This document shows, piece after piece, positions 7,752 through 17,582 of a stretch of DNA of 35,040 bases. The notes below the pieces were generated by a model that was not told the origin of the DNA, did not search any database, and saw nothing but the letters and a program-made list of their open reading frames with translations. Source of the DNA: a virus. How positions within the stretch are numbered: position 1 is the stretch's first letter; every line of letters starts with the position of its first letter. The position numbers were made by a program, and so were the translations under genes. The stretch spans positions 1-35,040 of the IMG/VR virus record IMGVR_UViG_3300035682_000102, one strand, 5' to 3'.

Positions 7752-8284
7752 TTAGCAACTGGGATCAAGCGTTTAAACAGATGTTAGCAAGTGAGGGCGG
7801 CTTTACAGACGACGAGCGTGATGACGGCAACAAGTTACCAGACGGGCGCAAAGGCTCAACCATGCTTGGCGTGACTCAGTTCAACTGGGAACAGCACGTT
7901 GGACACCAAGTCACCCATGACGATATGCGTAAGCTCACTCCTGCGGATGTTGAACCTTTGTACAAAAAGAAGTACTGGGACGTTGTGCGGGCTGACGAAT
8001 TGCCTTCTGGGATTGATTACCTTGTGTTTGATATGGGGGTCAATGCGGGTCCGGGTCGTGCTATCAAGCTCTTGCAAGCGGCTGTAGGTACAACGCCTGA
8101 TGGTGGACTAGGACCAATTACTCTGTCGGCTGTTTGGGCGGCTGACCCTGTTGTGTTAATTGATAAGTTTAGCCAAGAGAAAGAAGCCTTTTACCGCAGT
8201 CTGAATGATTTTAAAACTTACGGCAACGGTTGGCTTAATCGTGTCGCAGCAGTTAAACTGAAAGCCTCAAGTATGCTTGGGTAA
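7748..8284 (+). CDS. endolysin, GH108 lysozyme with C-terminal peptidoglycan-binding part
   Basis: 178 residues. The N-terminal SEGGFTDDERD (Glu16 as the likely catalytic acid) and the following GVTQFNWEQ are hallmarks of glycoside hydrolase family 108. YKKKYWDVVRADELPSGIDY and VFDMGVNAGPGRAIKLLQ match the family core. The C-terminal half (DGGLGPITLSAV, then FYRSLNDFKTYGNGWLNRV) is the usual peptidoglycan-binding extension. No signal peptide is seen, so release through the holin is expected. It cleaves the glycan backbone of the cell wall. Length is normal. Confidence 0.92.
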   Translation: MISNWDQAFKQMLASEGGFTDDERDDGNKLPDGRKGSTMLGVTQFNWEQHVGHQVTHDDMRKLTPADVEPLYKKKYWDVVRADELPSGIDYLVFDMGVNAGPGRAIKLLQAAVGTTPDGGLGPITLSAVWAADPVVLIDKFSQEKEAFYRSLNDFKTYGNGWLNRVAAVKLKASSMLG

Positions 8285-8288
8285 ACAA

Positions 8289-8504
8289 ATGAAACAAATC
8301 ATACAAGCCACCGAAGTAGACGGTCAAATCCGGCCCGCACATGAGATTGAGATTTTTTGCTCCCACTGCAGCTATGACCTTGATCCGTCAGAAGTGCAGC
8401 GTGACACCTGTGCCGATTGCGGTGCAACATTAAACCTTGGTCAGAGCGTCTCGATCCATGCAACGAGCGTGCCTGCTGCAGGCGCGCGGACCATGGGGCT
8501 TTGA
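8289..8504 (+). CDS. small zinc-ribbon protein
   Basis: 71 residues from ATG 8289; an upstream TTG at 8277 would extend it by four residues. Two CxxC pairs (CSHCSY and CADCGA, 17 residues apart) form a classical four-Cys zinc ribbon. The tail is neutral and unstructured. It sits between the endolysin and a large tail gene. The function may be DNA/RNA or protein binding; nothing more specific is visible. Its TGA is one base before the next ATG. Confidence 0.65.
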   Translation: MKQIIQATEVDGQIRPAHEIEIFCSHCSYDLDPSEVQRDTCADCGATLNLGQSVSIHATSVPAAGARTMGL

Positions 8505-8505
8505 T

Positions 8506-10371
8506 ATGCCTTACATTCGTTTAGCGCTCAAGCCTGGCATTGACAAACAGAACACGGAATACGGTGCGGAAGGCGGCTGGACGAATAGTGACTTTGTACG
8601 TTTCCGTTATGGTTTGCCTGAGAAGATTGGCGGGTGGATGCCTTTTGATGGCACCGAAACTTACCTAGTTGGGATGGCTAGTGATGTTTTTACTTGGAAT
8701 GATTTAGATGGCTTGGCGCATACAATTGTTGGCACCAATAGAAAACTCTATGCGTTTACGGGTGGGCTGTGGGGGGATATTACCCCTATTCGCGCTGTTT
8801 CAACGGCAGGCGCCGCAACCTTTGCGGCCACCAACGGCTCTACCACCCTCACTGTTACACAGGTCGCGCATGGTGCAATTCAAGGTGATTTTGTCACCTT
8901 TTCGAGTGCTGTGTCTTTAGGGGGTACGATTACTGCGCCTGTATTAAACCAAGAGTACGAGATTACGCTTGTTGTTAGCGCTAATACGTATCGAATTACG
9001 GCGCCTGTGGCGGCAAATGCCTCTGACGTGGGTAATGGCGGTGGTGCAACGGTTGCCACGTATCAGATTAACGTAGGTACAGATGTAAACTATTTTGACT
9101 ACGGTTGGGGCATAGGCACTTGGGGTCTGTCTACCTGGGGCACACCACGCCCCGCAAGTGCTGCCGTGCAGCTCGGTTCGCGAGTCTGGCAGTTTGACGC
9201 TTTTGGCGAGGACGTAATCTGTCAACTAGTGGATGGCAGGATATACCTGTTTGACACAAGCGCAACAGTTCTTGTCCGTGCAACGGCGATTGCGGGAGCG
9301 CCTACCAAGAGTAAGTATGCGCTAGTGTCCACACCAGACAGGCACTTGGTGTGTCTGGGCACGGAGTCTACGATTGGCGACCCAAGCAGTATGGATCCGA
9401 TGTTTGTGCGGTTTTCAAACCAAGAGGATATTAATACCTTTACAGAGTCTGCAACAAACACTGCAGGCGGTCAGCGCTTGACGGACGGAAGTGAGATCGT
9501 CACGGGCCTCCGTTCACGCGGTCAGATTCTGATTATGACGGACACGGCTCTACATGGCATGCAGTATGTGGGCGCTCCGTTTACCTTTGGCTTCCAGCAG
9601 TTGGGGGCTAATTGCGGCTGTATTGGACCCCACGCGGCGGTAGATGTAAACGGCCTGGCGTTCTGGATGGGTACAGAAGCGTTTTATCTGTTTGATGGTA
9701 CGGTCAAGAAACTAGCCTGTACGGTTCAAGATTATGTCTTTAAGGACTTGAATATTGTCCAAGGCACCAAGGTTTTTGCTGGCATTAACTCCCAGTTCAA
9801 CGAGGTCACTTGGTGGTACTGTTCGTTTACCTCTGACTATATCGACCGTTACGTGTCTTATAATTATTTGGAAGGAGTCTGGTCAACAGGCACGATGGCT
9901 CGCACTGCTTGGGCGGATATTGGTACATACCAGAAGCCTTTGGCAACCGACTATGAGCCTACAGGCACCGAAGCCACACTCACCACGATCCAAGGCTTAA
10001 CGGCAGGCAGAAGTATCGTCTACAGCCAAGAAGAAGGGTTTGACGCCAATGGGGCGCCTATCCATGCGTTCATCGTCTCGGGATACTTTGACTTGGGTGA
10101 TGGCGACAGCATGCTGTTTATGAAGCGCTTTATCCCTGACTTTAAAAATCAGGTGGGCGATTTGACAGTAAGACTCTTGCTCAGACCTTATCCACAAGCG
10201 AGCGCAAGTCCAAGTTCCTTGGATCCTTACGTCATTACGCCTACCACACAAAAGGTAGATACGCGCGCACGCGGGCGACAGATTAGTCTGACCATTGAGA
10301 GTACGGAGCTTAATACGAACTGGCGCTTTGGTACGCTCAGAATTGATGCTCAACCTGATGGCTTAAGGTAA
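8506..10371 (+). CDS. large tail/stabilisation structural protein
   Basis: 621 residues from ATG 8506. A frame-extending start at 8437 would only read through the previous gene. The N-terminus PYIRLALKPGIDKQNTEYG, then EGGWTNSDFVRFRYGLPEKI and GGWMPF, is a strongly conserved opening of a large beta-propeller-like virion protein of aquatic podovirus-like phages, comparable to P22 DNA-stabilisation proteins. Later elements include YGWGIGTWGLSTWG, DRHLVCLG, TNTAGGQRLTDGSEIVTGL and FNEVTWWY. It is probably part of the tail hub. The exact equivalent is uncertain. Confidence 0.8.
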   Translation: MPYIRLALKPGIDKQNTEYGAEGGWTNSDFVRFRYGLPEKIGGWMPFDGTETYLVGMASDVFTWNDLDGLAHTIVGTNRKLYAFTGGLWGDITPIRAVSTAGAATFAATNGSTTLTVTQVAHGAIQGDFVTFSSAVSLGGTITAPVLNQEYEITLVVSANTYRITAPVAANASDVGNGGGATVATYQINVGTDVNYFDYGWGIGTWGLSTWGTPRPASAAVQLGSRVWQFDAFGEDVICQLVDGRIYLFDTSATVLVRATAIAGAPTKSKYALVSTPDRHLVCLGTESTIGDPSSMDPMFVRFSNQEDINTFTESATNTAGGQRLTDGSEIVTGLRSRGQILIMTDTALHGMQYVGAPFTFGFQQLGANCGCIGPHAAVDVNGLAFWMGTEAFYLFDGTVKKLACTVQDYVFKDLNIVQGTKVFAGINSQFNEVTWWYCSFTSDYIDRYVSYNYLEGVWSTGTMARTAWADIGTYQKPLATDYEPTGTEATLTTIQGLTAGRSIVYSQEEGFDANGAPIHAFIVSGYFDLGDGDSMLFMKRFIPDFKNQVGDLTVRLLLRPYPQASASPSSLDPYVITPTTQKVDTRARGRQISLTIESTELNTNWRFGTLRIDAQPDGLR

Positions 10372-10384
10372 GCGACGATAAGCC

Positions 10385-11344
10385 ATGGCAAAGATTAATA
10401 ACGTACGACTACCTAATGCGGCGCCGCTGCAGTATAGCGCCGAGCAGTTCAACCAACTGGTGCGCTCGCTGGAGCAGATTGTTCTGCAACTCAATACGAC
10501 CTACACTCCCACGGCTTCGGACAACATTGCGGCCGCTTCTTCGTGGTTCGCGGGCGGCGGAGGGAGCGCAGGTGGCGGTTTTGCGGGGGGTGTGCGGGGC
10601 TTTCAGCCAAGCAGTGGAATTATGCTGCCGTACGGCATGTTCATGGATACGCTGGATCACAAAAGTCTTGGGGTAACGGCAGAGAATATAGTGACGTTTA
10701 ACACTCCTGTGTTTGGGAGTGGCATACGCGTGGGTAGCCATCAGGCGAGTTTTACGGCAACCATTAATGATGGCACGCCTCCTGGGGCGGGAACCGTGAT
10801 GACTGTCTCTGCGGTAGCCTCCGGCATCCTTTTGACAGGCATGACCTTGACCGGCACAGGCGTGACTGCGGGCACAAAGATTGCGGCACAAGTGAGCGGC
10901 ACGACGGGCGGGGTGGGTGTATACACAGTCACTATCTCGCAAGAGAGAGCTAGCACCGCAATCCTCGGCGCGCGAGCCTCGAAGCTACTTTTTGACTATG
11001 CTGGACAGTATCTAATTAACGTCAGTATTCAAGCAGCAAACCATGAAAACGCAATTTCAGAGTTTGAGCTTTGGGCGAAGAACACGGGCGTAAACTACCC
11101 CTTGAGTAACACACGATTTGATCTGCCCGAGCGTAAAAGTGCGTCTATTTGGGGGCATGCCACACCTGCTATTGTGGGGATTTTCACGGTCAACGACCCT
11201 GCCAATGAGTACTTAGAAATGGCGTGGTGGGCGGAATTGCCAGATGTTTATCTAGAGCATTATGCGGCAGGTACAAGCCCGACGCGCCCAGAAATACCTA
11301 CTGTTATTCTGACTGCTGCGTTTATTTCAGCAGAAAACGCATGA
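10385..11344 (+). CDS. tail/fibre-like protein with jelly-roll C-terminus
   Basis: 319 residues. The N-terminal 45 residues are helical ([19 protein letters not shown]), probably a trimerising or docking segment. A Gly-rich linker follows (residues 55-72). The C-terminal part ([14 protein letters not shown], then [15 protein letters not shown] and YLEMAWWAE) resembles a TNF/C1q-like jelly roll used in receptor binding. About 72 residues (121-192) interrupt it with a separate Thr/Gly/Val-rich beta domain of a type widespread in tail proteins. A virion surface role is likely. Confidence 0.7.
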   Translation: MAKINNVRLPNAAPLQYSAEQFNQLVRSLEQIVLQLNTTYTPTASDNIAAASSWFAGGGGSAGGGFAGGVRGFQPSSGIMLPYGMFMDTLDHKSLGVTAENIVTFNTPVFGSGIRVGSHQASFTATINDGTPPGAGTVMTVSAVASGILLTGMTLTGTGVTAGTKIAAQVSGTTGGVGVYTVTISQERASTAILGARASKLLFDYAGQYLINVSIQAANHENAISEFELWAKNTGVNYPLSNTRFDLPERKSASIWGHATPAIVGIFTVNDPANEYLEMAWWAELPDVYLEHYAAGTSPTRPEIPTVILTAAFISAENA

Positions 11345-11366
11345 ACGGGCATAAAGGCACAACACC

Positions 11367-11699
11367 ATGTCAAATAAATATTTTAGAAAAAACCTAATTC
11401 CTGTTGCTGCAACGGAAGCCACGCTTTATACGGTTCCGGCGGCGAACACGGCGGTTGCCTCGTCGTTGCGCATCACAAACGCCAATTCAACAAGTTCGAT
11501 TTTGGACGTGATTGTGTATCCTTTAGGGGGTGCAACCCCGTATTATTTGTTAAAAACCTACTCTTTGCCTGTCCACGGAACAATGGACGCTTTGAGTGGA
11601 GTACCCCTTGTGTTGGAAGCGTCTGATGAGCTTGCGATAGAGTCCTCAGAAGCGGATGTCACCTTCTATTTGTCCTATTTAGAGATGGACAGAAACTAG
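11367..11699 (+). CDS. small beta-rich virion protein
   Basis: 110 residues. YFRKNLIPVAATEATLYTVP, then SSLRITNANSTSSILDVIVY and DELAIESSEADVTFYLSYLE, is an all-beta pattern common to small conserved structural proteins encoded next to tail genes in aquatic phages. No transmembrane or catalytic motif is visible. It follows the fibre-like gene by 22 bp and is followed by an 88-bp gap, one of the larger gaps in the late region. Confidence 0.7.
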   Translation: MSNKYFRKNLIPVAATEATLYTVPAANTAVASSLRITNANSTSSILDVIVYPLGGATPYYLLKTYSLPVHGTMDALSGVPLVLEASDELAIESSEADVTFYLSYLEMDRN

Positions 11700-11787
11700 G
11701 TTTTTAAAGCATAATGAGCCCATCTTCGCGTCCTTTCCCGGCGCGCGACCCCATGTGGTCACTGGCTATAATTGGAAAGGTAAAAAC

Positions 11788-13908
11788 ATGGCTGAAGCGA
11801 TGCAAGGAATAATGGCGCTCCAAGGGGCGTCGGACATGGGCGGACAAGCCGCTCCTGAACTAAATGTAACCCCTGAGCAGATGGCGGCGTTTGAATCGGC
11901 GCGTGGCCAGATTGATCCCGTTGAGTTTGGAAGCGAGTTGCTCAGAGCGGGGGAGCAAATTGATCCGATGGAACTAAAAAGCCTGCGAGACATGCTCAAG
12001 CAGGCTAATTTGTCTCCACAAATTATTGACGCTATCGGTCAGATGGTAGACACGGTTTTAGCCGAACCAGAAAAATATCAAGAAATTCGGGCAAGGTTTT
12101 TGGCAGAAGGCGTGCCAGAGGATCTCTTGCCGGCGCAGTTTGATGCAGAATTTTTTGCCGCGTTGAATTTGGCATTGGATCAGGTTAACACTTCTTTTCC
12201 GCAGGACAACCCCATGCAGGGAGGCATTGCATCAATGCCTATGGGCGCTGCGATGCCGATGGTTGAGCCTCAGGCGTTTGCTTTGGGCGGACTGGCTTCT
12301 CTAAAACCCATTCCCGCAGGTCTTGCAAAAATGGGTCGAAATGGCGACACCATGCTTGCACACATTACGCCGTCTGAAGCACGATTACTGCGTCGTCGAG
12401 GCGGTAGCGGCACGGTTAACCCTGCAACAGGGCTGCCAGAATTCTTTTTGGACAAAGTCTTTAAGTCGGTTGGAAACGCCTTTAAGGCTGTTGGAAAGGC
12501 TGTTGTTTCAGGGGTCAAGGCTGTTGCTAAGGGCGTAAAAAGTTTTGCAAAAAGCACCGTGGGCCGTGTCGTAATTGCAGTGGCACTTGCTTACTTTCTG
12601 GGTCCTGCTGCAGCCAGTTTCTTAGGCGTCACGTCAACGGTAGGTGTGGCCGCAGTGGGTGGTTTTATTGGTGGTTTTGGCTCAACTTTGGCCGCGGGAA
12701 AGGGCTTTAAAGAGGCCTTAAAAGTAGGTGCAATTGGTGGCGTAGGCGCAGGGATTGGTGCAGGTGTGATCGGTGGCGCTAGTGCATTTTCAGCAGGTAG
12801 TTACGCAGGCCCTACTACGGTGGGCGGACAGTTTGATAACCTTGTGTCTGGCGCCAAGGGCTTGGTAGGGGTAACCCCTGCGGCACCCGGCGCAGAAGCC
12901 TTGCCCGTACCCGCTCCCTCTTCCCTGTCAGGAACAACTGACTTGTCTGCCTTACCCATGCCTAGCCCTCCTCCTGTAGAGGTTTCCTCACTATCCCCTA
13001 CCAACGTGGCCTCCGCACCGTCTGTTAACTTAGACAATTTAAATTATCAGCCCCCTTCTTTTCCAGGGCAGGGCAATGTAGCAGGTGTGGGTAGAGAAAT
13101 GGGAATGTACACGCCGGGGGAGACTTCCTACGGCTCATCCGCCGTACCTGTCACCCCGCCTGCGGCAACCCCTGACGCAGTAGATATATACGGTCTACGT
13201 ACAACCCCAAAAAATGCTTTTTCATTCAGCACAGCTTCACCTACTCCACCGCCCCCACCCGGCGGGGCAGAAAAAGGGTTTTTGGGAAACCTTTTTGACA
13301 AGATTAGTCCTTCTACTCCTTCGGATACGGCGCTTGCTCAAATAGGGGACAAAGCAGTAAAAGCATTAGGAGAAGGTGCTTCGGAACAAGCTAAGAGATT
13401 TGCTTTTGACAACGCCGTCAAAAACGCTACGCCGAGCTTGCTAAGACAATACGGCCCGCTTGCTTTAGGCGCTTTAGGTCTGACAGCGGTTTCTGGGGGC
13501 TTTAAACAGCAACCCGTAGAACCACCGAATCTCACCGGCGGGGTGACAGGGGAACAACTGCTTGAGCAAGATCCGGCAAAGTATCGTCCGTTTTTTGGAG
13601 GCGTGAGGCGCGTAGCCTCTACGCCTACCTCGTACTACACTCCCTCGACTTACACAAACGACGTACGCCCCGTAGAACCTGTCCGTAATTTTGCACAAGG
13701 CGGCATCACTAGCCTAGATGGATATCCCAAAAAACAAGGCGCGATTAACGGCGCGGGAACAGGGACGTCTGATTCAATCAAAGCGTTGCTTTCGGACGGA
13801 GAATTCGTGTTCACGGCCAAAGCGGTACGGGGCGCGGGCCAAGGGTCACGCAGAAAAGGCGCTAAACGGATGTATCAGCTCATGAGATCCCTAGAAGGAA
13901 AAGCATAA
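11788..13908 (+). CDS. large membrane-active virion protein, possible internal/ejected protein
   Basis: 706 residues from ATG 11788, with GGAAAGG 7 nt upstream. An acidic helical N-terminus (1-150) is followed by FALGGLASLKP and MLAHITPSEARLLRRRGGSG. Then comes a Lys-rich amphipathic region (about residues 220-265: FKAVGKAVVSGVKAVAKGVK), a hydrophobic segment (VVIAVALAYFLGPAAASFLG) and a glycine-zipper run (about 285-340). The middle is Pro/Ser-rich. The C-terminus carries NFAQGGITSL and the tape-measure-like LLSDGEFVFTAKAVRGAGQG. The combination suggests a virion protein inserted into the host envelope during DNA entry; this is inference. The stop overlaps the next start (TAATG). Confidence 0.7.
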   Translation: MAEAMQGIMALQGASDMGGQAAPELNVTPEQMAAFESARGQIDPVEFGSELLRAGEQIDPMELKSLRDMLKQANLSPQIIDAIGQMVDTVLAEPEKYQEIRARFLAEGVPEDLLPAQFDAEFFAALNLALDQVNTSFPQDNPMQGGIASMPMGAAMPMVEPQAFALGGLASLKPIPAGLAKMGRNGDTMLAHITPSEARLLRRRGGSGTVNPATGLPEFFLDKVFKSVGNAFKAVGKAVVSGVKAVAKGVKSFAKSTVGRVVIAVALAYFLGPAAASFLGVTSTVGVAAVGGFIGGFGSTLAAGKGFKEALKVGAIGGVGAGIGAGVIGGASAFSAGSYAGPTTVGGQFDNLVSGAKGLVGVTPAAPGAEALPVPAPSSLSGTTDLSALPMPSPPPVEVSSLSPTNVASAPSVNLDNLNYQPPSFPGQGNVAGVGREMGMYTPGETSYGSSAVPVTPPAATPDAVDIYGLRTTPKNAFSFSTASPTPPPPPGGAEKGFLGNLFDKISPSTPSDTALAQIGDKAVKALGEGASEQAKRFAFDNAVKNATPSLLRQYGPLALGALGLTAVSGGFKQQPVEPPNLTGGVTGEQLLEQDPAKYRPFFGGVRRVASTPTSYYTPSTYTNDVRPVEPVRNFAQGGITSLDGYPKKQGAINGAGTGTSDSIKALLSDGEFVFTAKAVRGAGQGSRRKGAKRMYQLMRSLEGKA

Positions 13909-15458
13909 TGGCTACCGAATACGTCGAATCGATCCAACGGGAAGCGCCAGAGATTGAAGCCCGAAAACTCGGGCTATTAGACGAAGCGCGGCGCCTGTAT
14001 GGGACTCAGCTTGCACTCCCCGAGTATCGCGCAGCGGGGCTTGCCCCTTCTACTTTGCGTGCGATTGACCTTGCCTCTCAGGGCGTGGGGGCATATAAGC
14101 CTTTTATTGACGCAGCAAGTGCGGGTATTTCGCAGGGTCAAAACCTTGCACAGCAGGGCGCGCGAGGCATTGGCAGTATCAACCTGTATCCCGAGTTTTC
14201 TCAGGCACAGAATGCGCAACAACAAGCACTTGCCGTTGCCGGACAAATCCCCCGATACGCGGATGTTGCGGGGCTGGGCTATGGCTCTGTTGCGCAAGGC
14301 ATGGAGACGGTAGCCGATGCAACGGGCACGGCCAGACAATACGAGCAAGCAAACCTCGCGCCCTCACAAGCGCTGCTAGGTGAGGCTGCACAACGCACGG
14401 CAGGTGTTTCGCCCGTATTTGCTCCTGCTCAAGGCACGATTGCACAAGGTATCGGAGGGATTCAAGGCGCTGCACAAGCCTATGACCCGAGTGCTGTCAG
14501 CAGTTTTATGAATCCGTATCAACAGTTAGTGACGCAACAAGCGCTTCAAGAGATGCGCCGGCAAGCCGACATTGCTAAAACAGCAGCCGCATCTCAGGCC
14601 GTTCGCGCAGGCGCGTTTGGCGGCACACGCGAAGGCGTGCAGCGAGCAGAAACGGAGCGTGGCGTACAAGACGTGATGGCTCAACGTGCTTTTCAAGATT
14701 ACGCGCAAAATTACGCGCAAGCGCAACAAGCGGCCACGGGCACTTTTGAGCAACAGCAGCAACGCCAACTGGCTGCCTCGCAGGGGCTGTCTCAAATGGG
14801 CTCGCAACAAGCCGCCGTGGAAGCGCAGAAAGCTCAATTAGGTCTTGCCGGAGCAGGGCAACTCGCAAGCATTGGCTCGACCCTTGGCCAACAGGGGCTG
14901 CAGCAAACACAGCTCGGTCAATCTGGTGCGCAATTAGCAGGAAGTCTTGGCGCGCAACAAGCACAGTTAGGACTTTTGCCGGCTCAGATAGCCTCACAAC
15001 AGGCGGGTATCGCAGGTCAGGGTGCGCAACTGTATGGCGCCATCGGGCAGGGCATTGGAAGTCTGGCGGCACAAGAAGGCGCACTAGGCTTACAACAGGG
15101 CACGGCGCTTGGGCAATTAGGCGCGACAATCGGACAACTAGGTACCCAACAGGGAGCCGTGGGCCAAGCGGGGCAACAAATGCAAACAGCCGATATTAGC
15201 AACCTGACACAACTCGGCGGTTTGCAGCAGCAAAACGAACAGGCACGTCTAGAAGCGGAGCGCGCAACAACTTTGCAAGAAACGATGGCGCCTTATCAGC
15301 AACTGGGCTTCATGTCCGACGTTTATCGCGGTGCGCCCACTACTCAATCTACGCTGACTGCGCAGTCCGCGCCCTCCGTCTCGCCCTTAGTCCAAGCTGC
15401 GGGATTGGGGATTTCCGGTTTGAGCGCCGCAGCAGGCGCTCAAAAACTATTTGGGTAA
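13908..15458 (+). CDS. Gln/Ala-rich helical virion protein
   Basis: 516 residues. It has extreme Ala, Gln and Gly content, with recurring QQ-A-Q-L-G-x-A-G units between residues about 230 and 450 (GSQQAAVEAQKAQLGLAGAG, SLGAQQAQLGLLPAQIASQQ). It is predicted to be long alpha-helix or coiled coil, with an N-terminal segment EYVESIQREAPEIEARKLGL. Position between two other large virion proteins and coupled translation suggest an internal or ejected protein. The repetition is at protein level, with imperfect DNA identity. Real function unknown. Confidence 0.7.
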   Translation: MATEYVESIQREAPEIEARKLGLLDEARRLYGTQLALPEYRAAGLAPSTLRAIDLASQGVGAYKPFIDAASAGISQGQNLAQQGARGIGSINLYPEFSQAQNAQQQALAVAGQIPRYADVAGLGYGSVAQGMETVADATGTARQYEQANLAPSQALLGEAAQRTAGVSPVFAPAQGTIAQGIGGIQGAAQAYDPSAVSSFMNPYQQLVTQQALQEMRRQADIAKTAAASQAVRAGAFGGTREGVQRAETERGVQDVMAQRAFQDYAQNYAQAQQAATGTFEQQQQRQLAASQGLSQMGSQQAAVEAQKAQLGLAGAGQLASIGSTLGQQGLQQTQLGQSGAQLAGSLGAQQAQLGLLPAQIASQQAGIAGQGAQLYGAIGQGIGSLAAQEGALGLQQGTALGQLGATIGQLGTQQGAVGQAGQQMQTADISNLTQLGGLQQQNEQARLEAERATTLQETMAPYQQLGFMSDVYRGAPTTQSTLTAQSAPSVSPLVQAAGLGISGLSAAAGAQKLFG

Positions 15459-15470
15459 TAAGGAAATACC

Positions 15471-17573
15471 ATGAAATCAAAGGTAATGGATCGCCCTCTT
15501 TTCAAGGGTCCTACGGTCCCCGACGATCAGGTAGAGAATGTCGGCATCATGCAGGGGTTTTTGGATGATGAGGATGATCTTGAGTTGATGCTCGGGCGCG
15601 ATGAGGATGAAGAGGAAACCAGCGAAGAGGATCAGAACAATGAGTCGATGAGCCGCACGCCTCGCACGCCTGAAATCCTTATGAACAACTTGCGTGGCGA
15701 CATGCGCTCAATGGATGCGCGGGTCGAGGAGCTTGCTGACTTAGTGGGCTACAACGCTGCGATGGACACACCTGAAGAGGTGTTGATGTTGTTGCAGCCA
15801 GTGTTGGCAAAGCAAGGGATTGGCGGCTTGCCTGCGGGTGGTGTCGGTGGCGCAGCACCTGCAATGCCTCCCGCAATGCCCCCAGCTATGGGTGCAATGC
15901 CTCCTCCTCCTGCAATGCCTCCCGAGATGCCTACTGCAATGGAGCCCGCCGCACCGGGCGCCGCGGGCATTGAATCTTTGATGGCACCTCCTGCCCCACC
16001 GCCCATGGACCAAGCGCCTGTGCAAATGAGGGACGGGGGCTATGTTCAGCGTTTTCAAGCGGGGTCCGATGAGGAGGGCGTGACCCCAGCAACAACATAT
16101 CCTCCAGAGATGGTTAAGTATGCGCAAGAGCAGTTGATGGCGCAGCGCGGGTCAGGCAACTTGAAACAAGCTGTTGCCGATGTTATGCCGACTTACCGAG
16201 ACATTCTTGGTGGCGGAGATCGTCGCACGATGCAGGGTCAGGCGCTGATGGACATTGCACAGGCGGGCTTACGGATGGCTTCTGGCCGTAATGCGCAGGG
16301 AGCGAACATTGCAGGAGGCTCTTTTGCCTCGCAATTAGCCTCTGCTGCCGAAGGGTTGCCCGGCAAACTTGCCGAGCGCGCAGGACAGTTTCAGCAAGAA
16401 GAGCGGGCTATTAAATTAGCGGCATTGAAGTCTGCTGAAACAAGCGTGGAAGGGCAGCGTAAACTTTTTGCACAGATTGTGAAGAGCGCGGGGCAGAGCC
16501 CATTTGGTAAAGGTGACTGGGACTTTGCTGTCTTAAATCGTCCAGGTCTTTTGCAGAAATACGCAGATGGTAAGACTTCTCCGGAAGAGGATAACCTGAT
16601 TGATTCTGCTATCACCAAGATGCAGGCTCCAAGGACAGAATTTAAAACTAATCCCGATACAGGCATCGTAGAGCCGCGCCAAATACAAGGTGTGTTGCCT
16701 CCTTTTGTGGCGGCGGCAATTAATACGCGCAGGGGTGGTGGCGGCACTTCCACTACTACGCCTACCGCTACTGTCTCCAAAACCGGAGATTTGTATGCAA
16801 TAGGTAGCCCCACGGGTGTACCGGACACCTTCTTTGGCGAGAATAATACGGTTGTTGACAAAAAAGGTAATGTTGTATTTGATGCCTCGATTCGTAATTC
16901 AGCGGGAAAGATTATTGACGTAGCAGTACTTCCAGATAAATTTAATCCAGAAAAAAAAGCTTCCCTAGCTAACAGGGGTGTTGGCGTCGTTCAAGCCGGA
17001 ACACCAGCCTCGCCTCAGACGCCGCAGGTGCAGGAAAAACCGCCTATTGTGTTTGAACAAAACACTCCTACCCTTTATAACTCAGCAGCGTTGGGATCAG
17101 GTGTGGTCATTCCTGTTGCATGGGCAAGATCAAAAGTTATCCTTGGAGATTTATTTCCTGAAAGTTTGGATGAGTCTATCCAACGCAATCAATATCTTAA
17201 ACTTTCCGTTTTTGGTCTTAATAGATCTCTTGCAAGTAGCCCAAGATTTGCAGAAGGGGAACGTAAACAACTGCAAAATGCAATGAACTTAGACCCTGAA
17301 ATCTTGACGCGTCCCGAGGCTCTTCAACAACGCATTATTGGTATAGATGATGTATTTTTGCAAATCAGAAGAAACGCTGTTAATACCTTAAAAAATGCAG
17401 GTAAGGTAACTGTTGAAATGCGTAAAGAGGCGCTTGAAAAAGTGCAAGAAATTGATAATGCCCGTATGATTCTTGGTGTGCCACCTCGCGCTTACACTCA
17501 AGCTGAGGTCGCTGAACTGCCTTCTGGAACACGCTTTTTATGGAAGGGAAAACGTCTTATGGATCGGGATTAG
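15471..17573 (+). CDS. large virion protein with acidic and Met/Pro-rich regions
   Basis: 700 residues. Residues 30-60 are highly acidic (DDEDDLELMLGRDEDEEE). A helix (MRSMDARVEELADLVGY) follows, then a low-complexity Met/Pro/Ala stretch (about 125-180, PPAMPPAMGAMPPPPAMPPE). MRDGGYVQRFQAGS follows, a short motif like those in the neighbouring virion proteins. The rest is mostly helical with RTMQGQALMDIAQAGLRMAS. AAGGAAAT precedes the ATG. It belongs to the same run of large late proteins and is probably internal to the virion. No enzyme domain is visible. Confidence 0.7.
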   Translation: MKSKVMDRPLFKGPTVPDDQVENVGIMQGFLDDEDDLELMLGRDEDEEETSEEDQNNESMSRTPRTPEILMNNLRGDMRSMDARVEELADLVGYNAAMDTPEEVLMLLQPVLAKQGIGGLPAGGVGGAAPAMPPAMPPAMGAMPPPPAMPPEMPTAMEPAAPGAAGIESLMAPPAPPPMDQAPVQMRDGGYVQRFQAGSDEEGVTPATTYPPEMVKYAQEQLMAQRGSGNLKQAVADVMPTYRDILGGGDRRTMQGQALMDIAQAGLRMASGRNAQGANIAGGSFASQLASAAEGLPGKLAERAGQFQQEERAIKLAALKSAETSVEGQRKLFAQIVKSAGQSPFGKGDWDFAVLNRPGLLQKYADGKTSPEEDNLIDSAITKMQAPRTEFKTNPDTGIVEPRQIQGVLPPFVAAAINTRRGGGGTSTTTPTATVSKTGDLYAIGSPTGVPDTFFGENNTVVDKKGNVVFDASIRNSAGKIIDVAVLPDKFNPEKKASLANRGVGVVQAGTPASPQTPQVQEKPPIVFEQNTPTLYNSAALGSGVVIPVAWARSKVILGDLFPESLDESIQRNQYLKLSVFGLNRSLASSPRFAEGERKQLQNAMNLDPEILTRPEALQQRIIGIDDVFLQIRRNAVNTLKNAGKVTVEMRKEALEKVQEIDNARMILGVPPRAYTQAEVAELPSGTRFLWKGKRLMDRD

Positions 17574-17582
17574 GAAAACAAC

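Noticed and set aside
11767-11772. TATAAT as a late promoter -10 box
   Set aside because: There is no -35-like hexamer at 16-18 bp, and transcription would start within the ribosome site of the next gene.
14575-15129. Long antisense frame opposite the Gln/Ala-rich virion gene
   Set aside because: It arises from the biased codon use of the repeated Gln/Ala/Gly coding strand; the translation is low-complexity and has no start signal.
15749-16127. Antisense Gly/Ala and His/Arg-rich frames opposite the Met/Pro-rich stretch
   Set aside because: They are mirror images of the low-complexity coding repeat on the plus strand.
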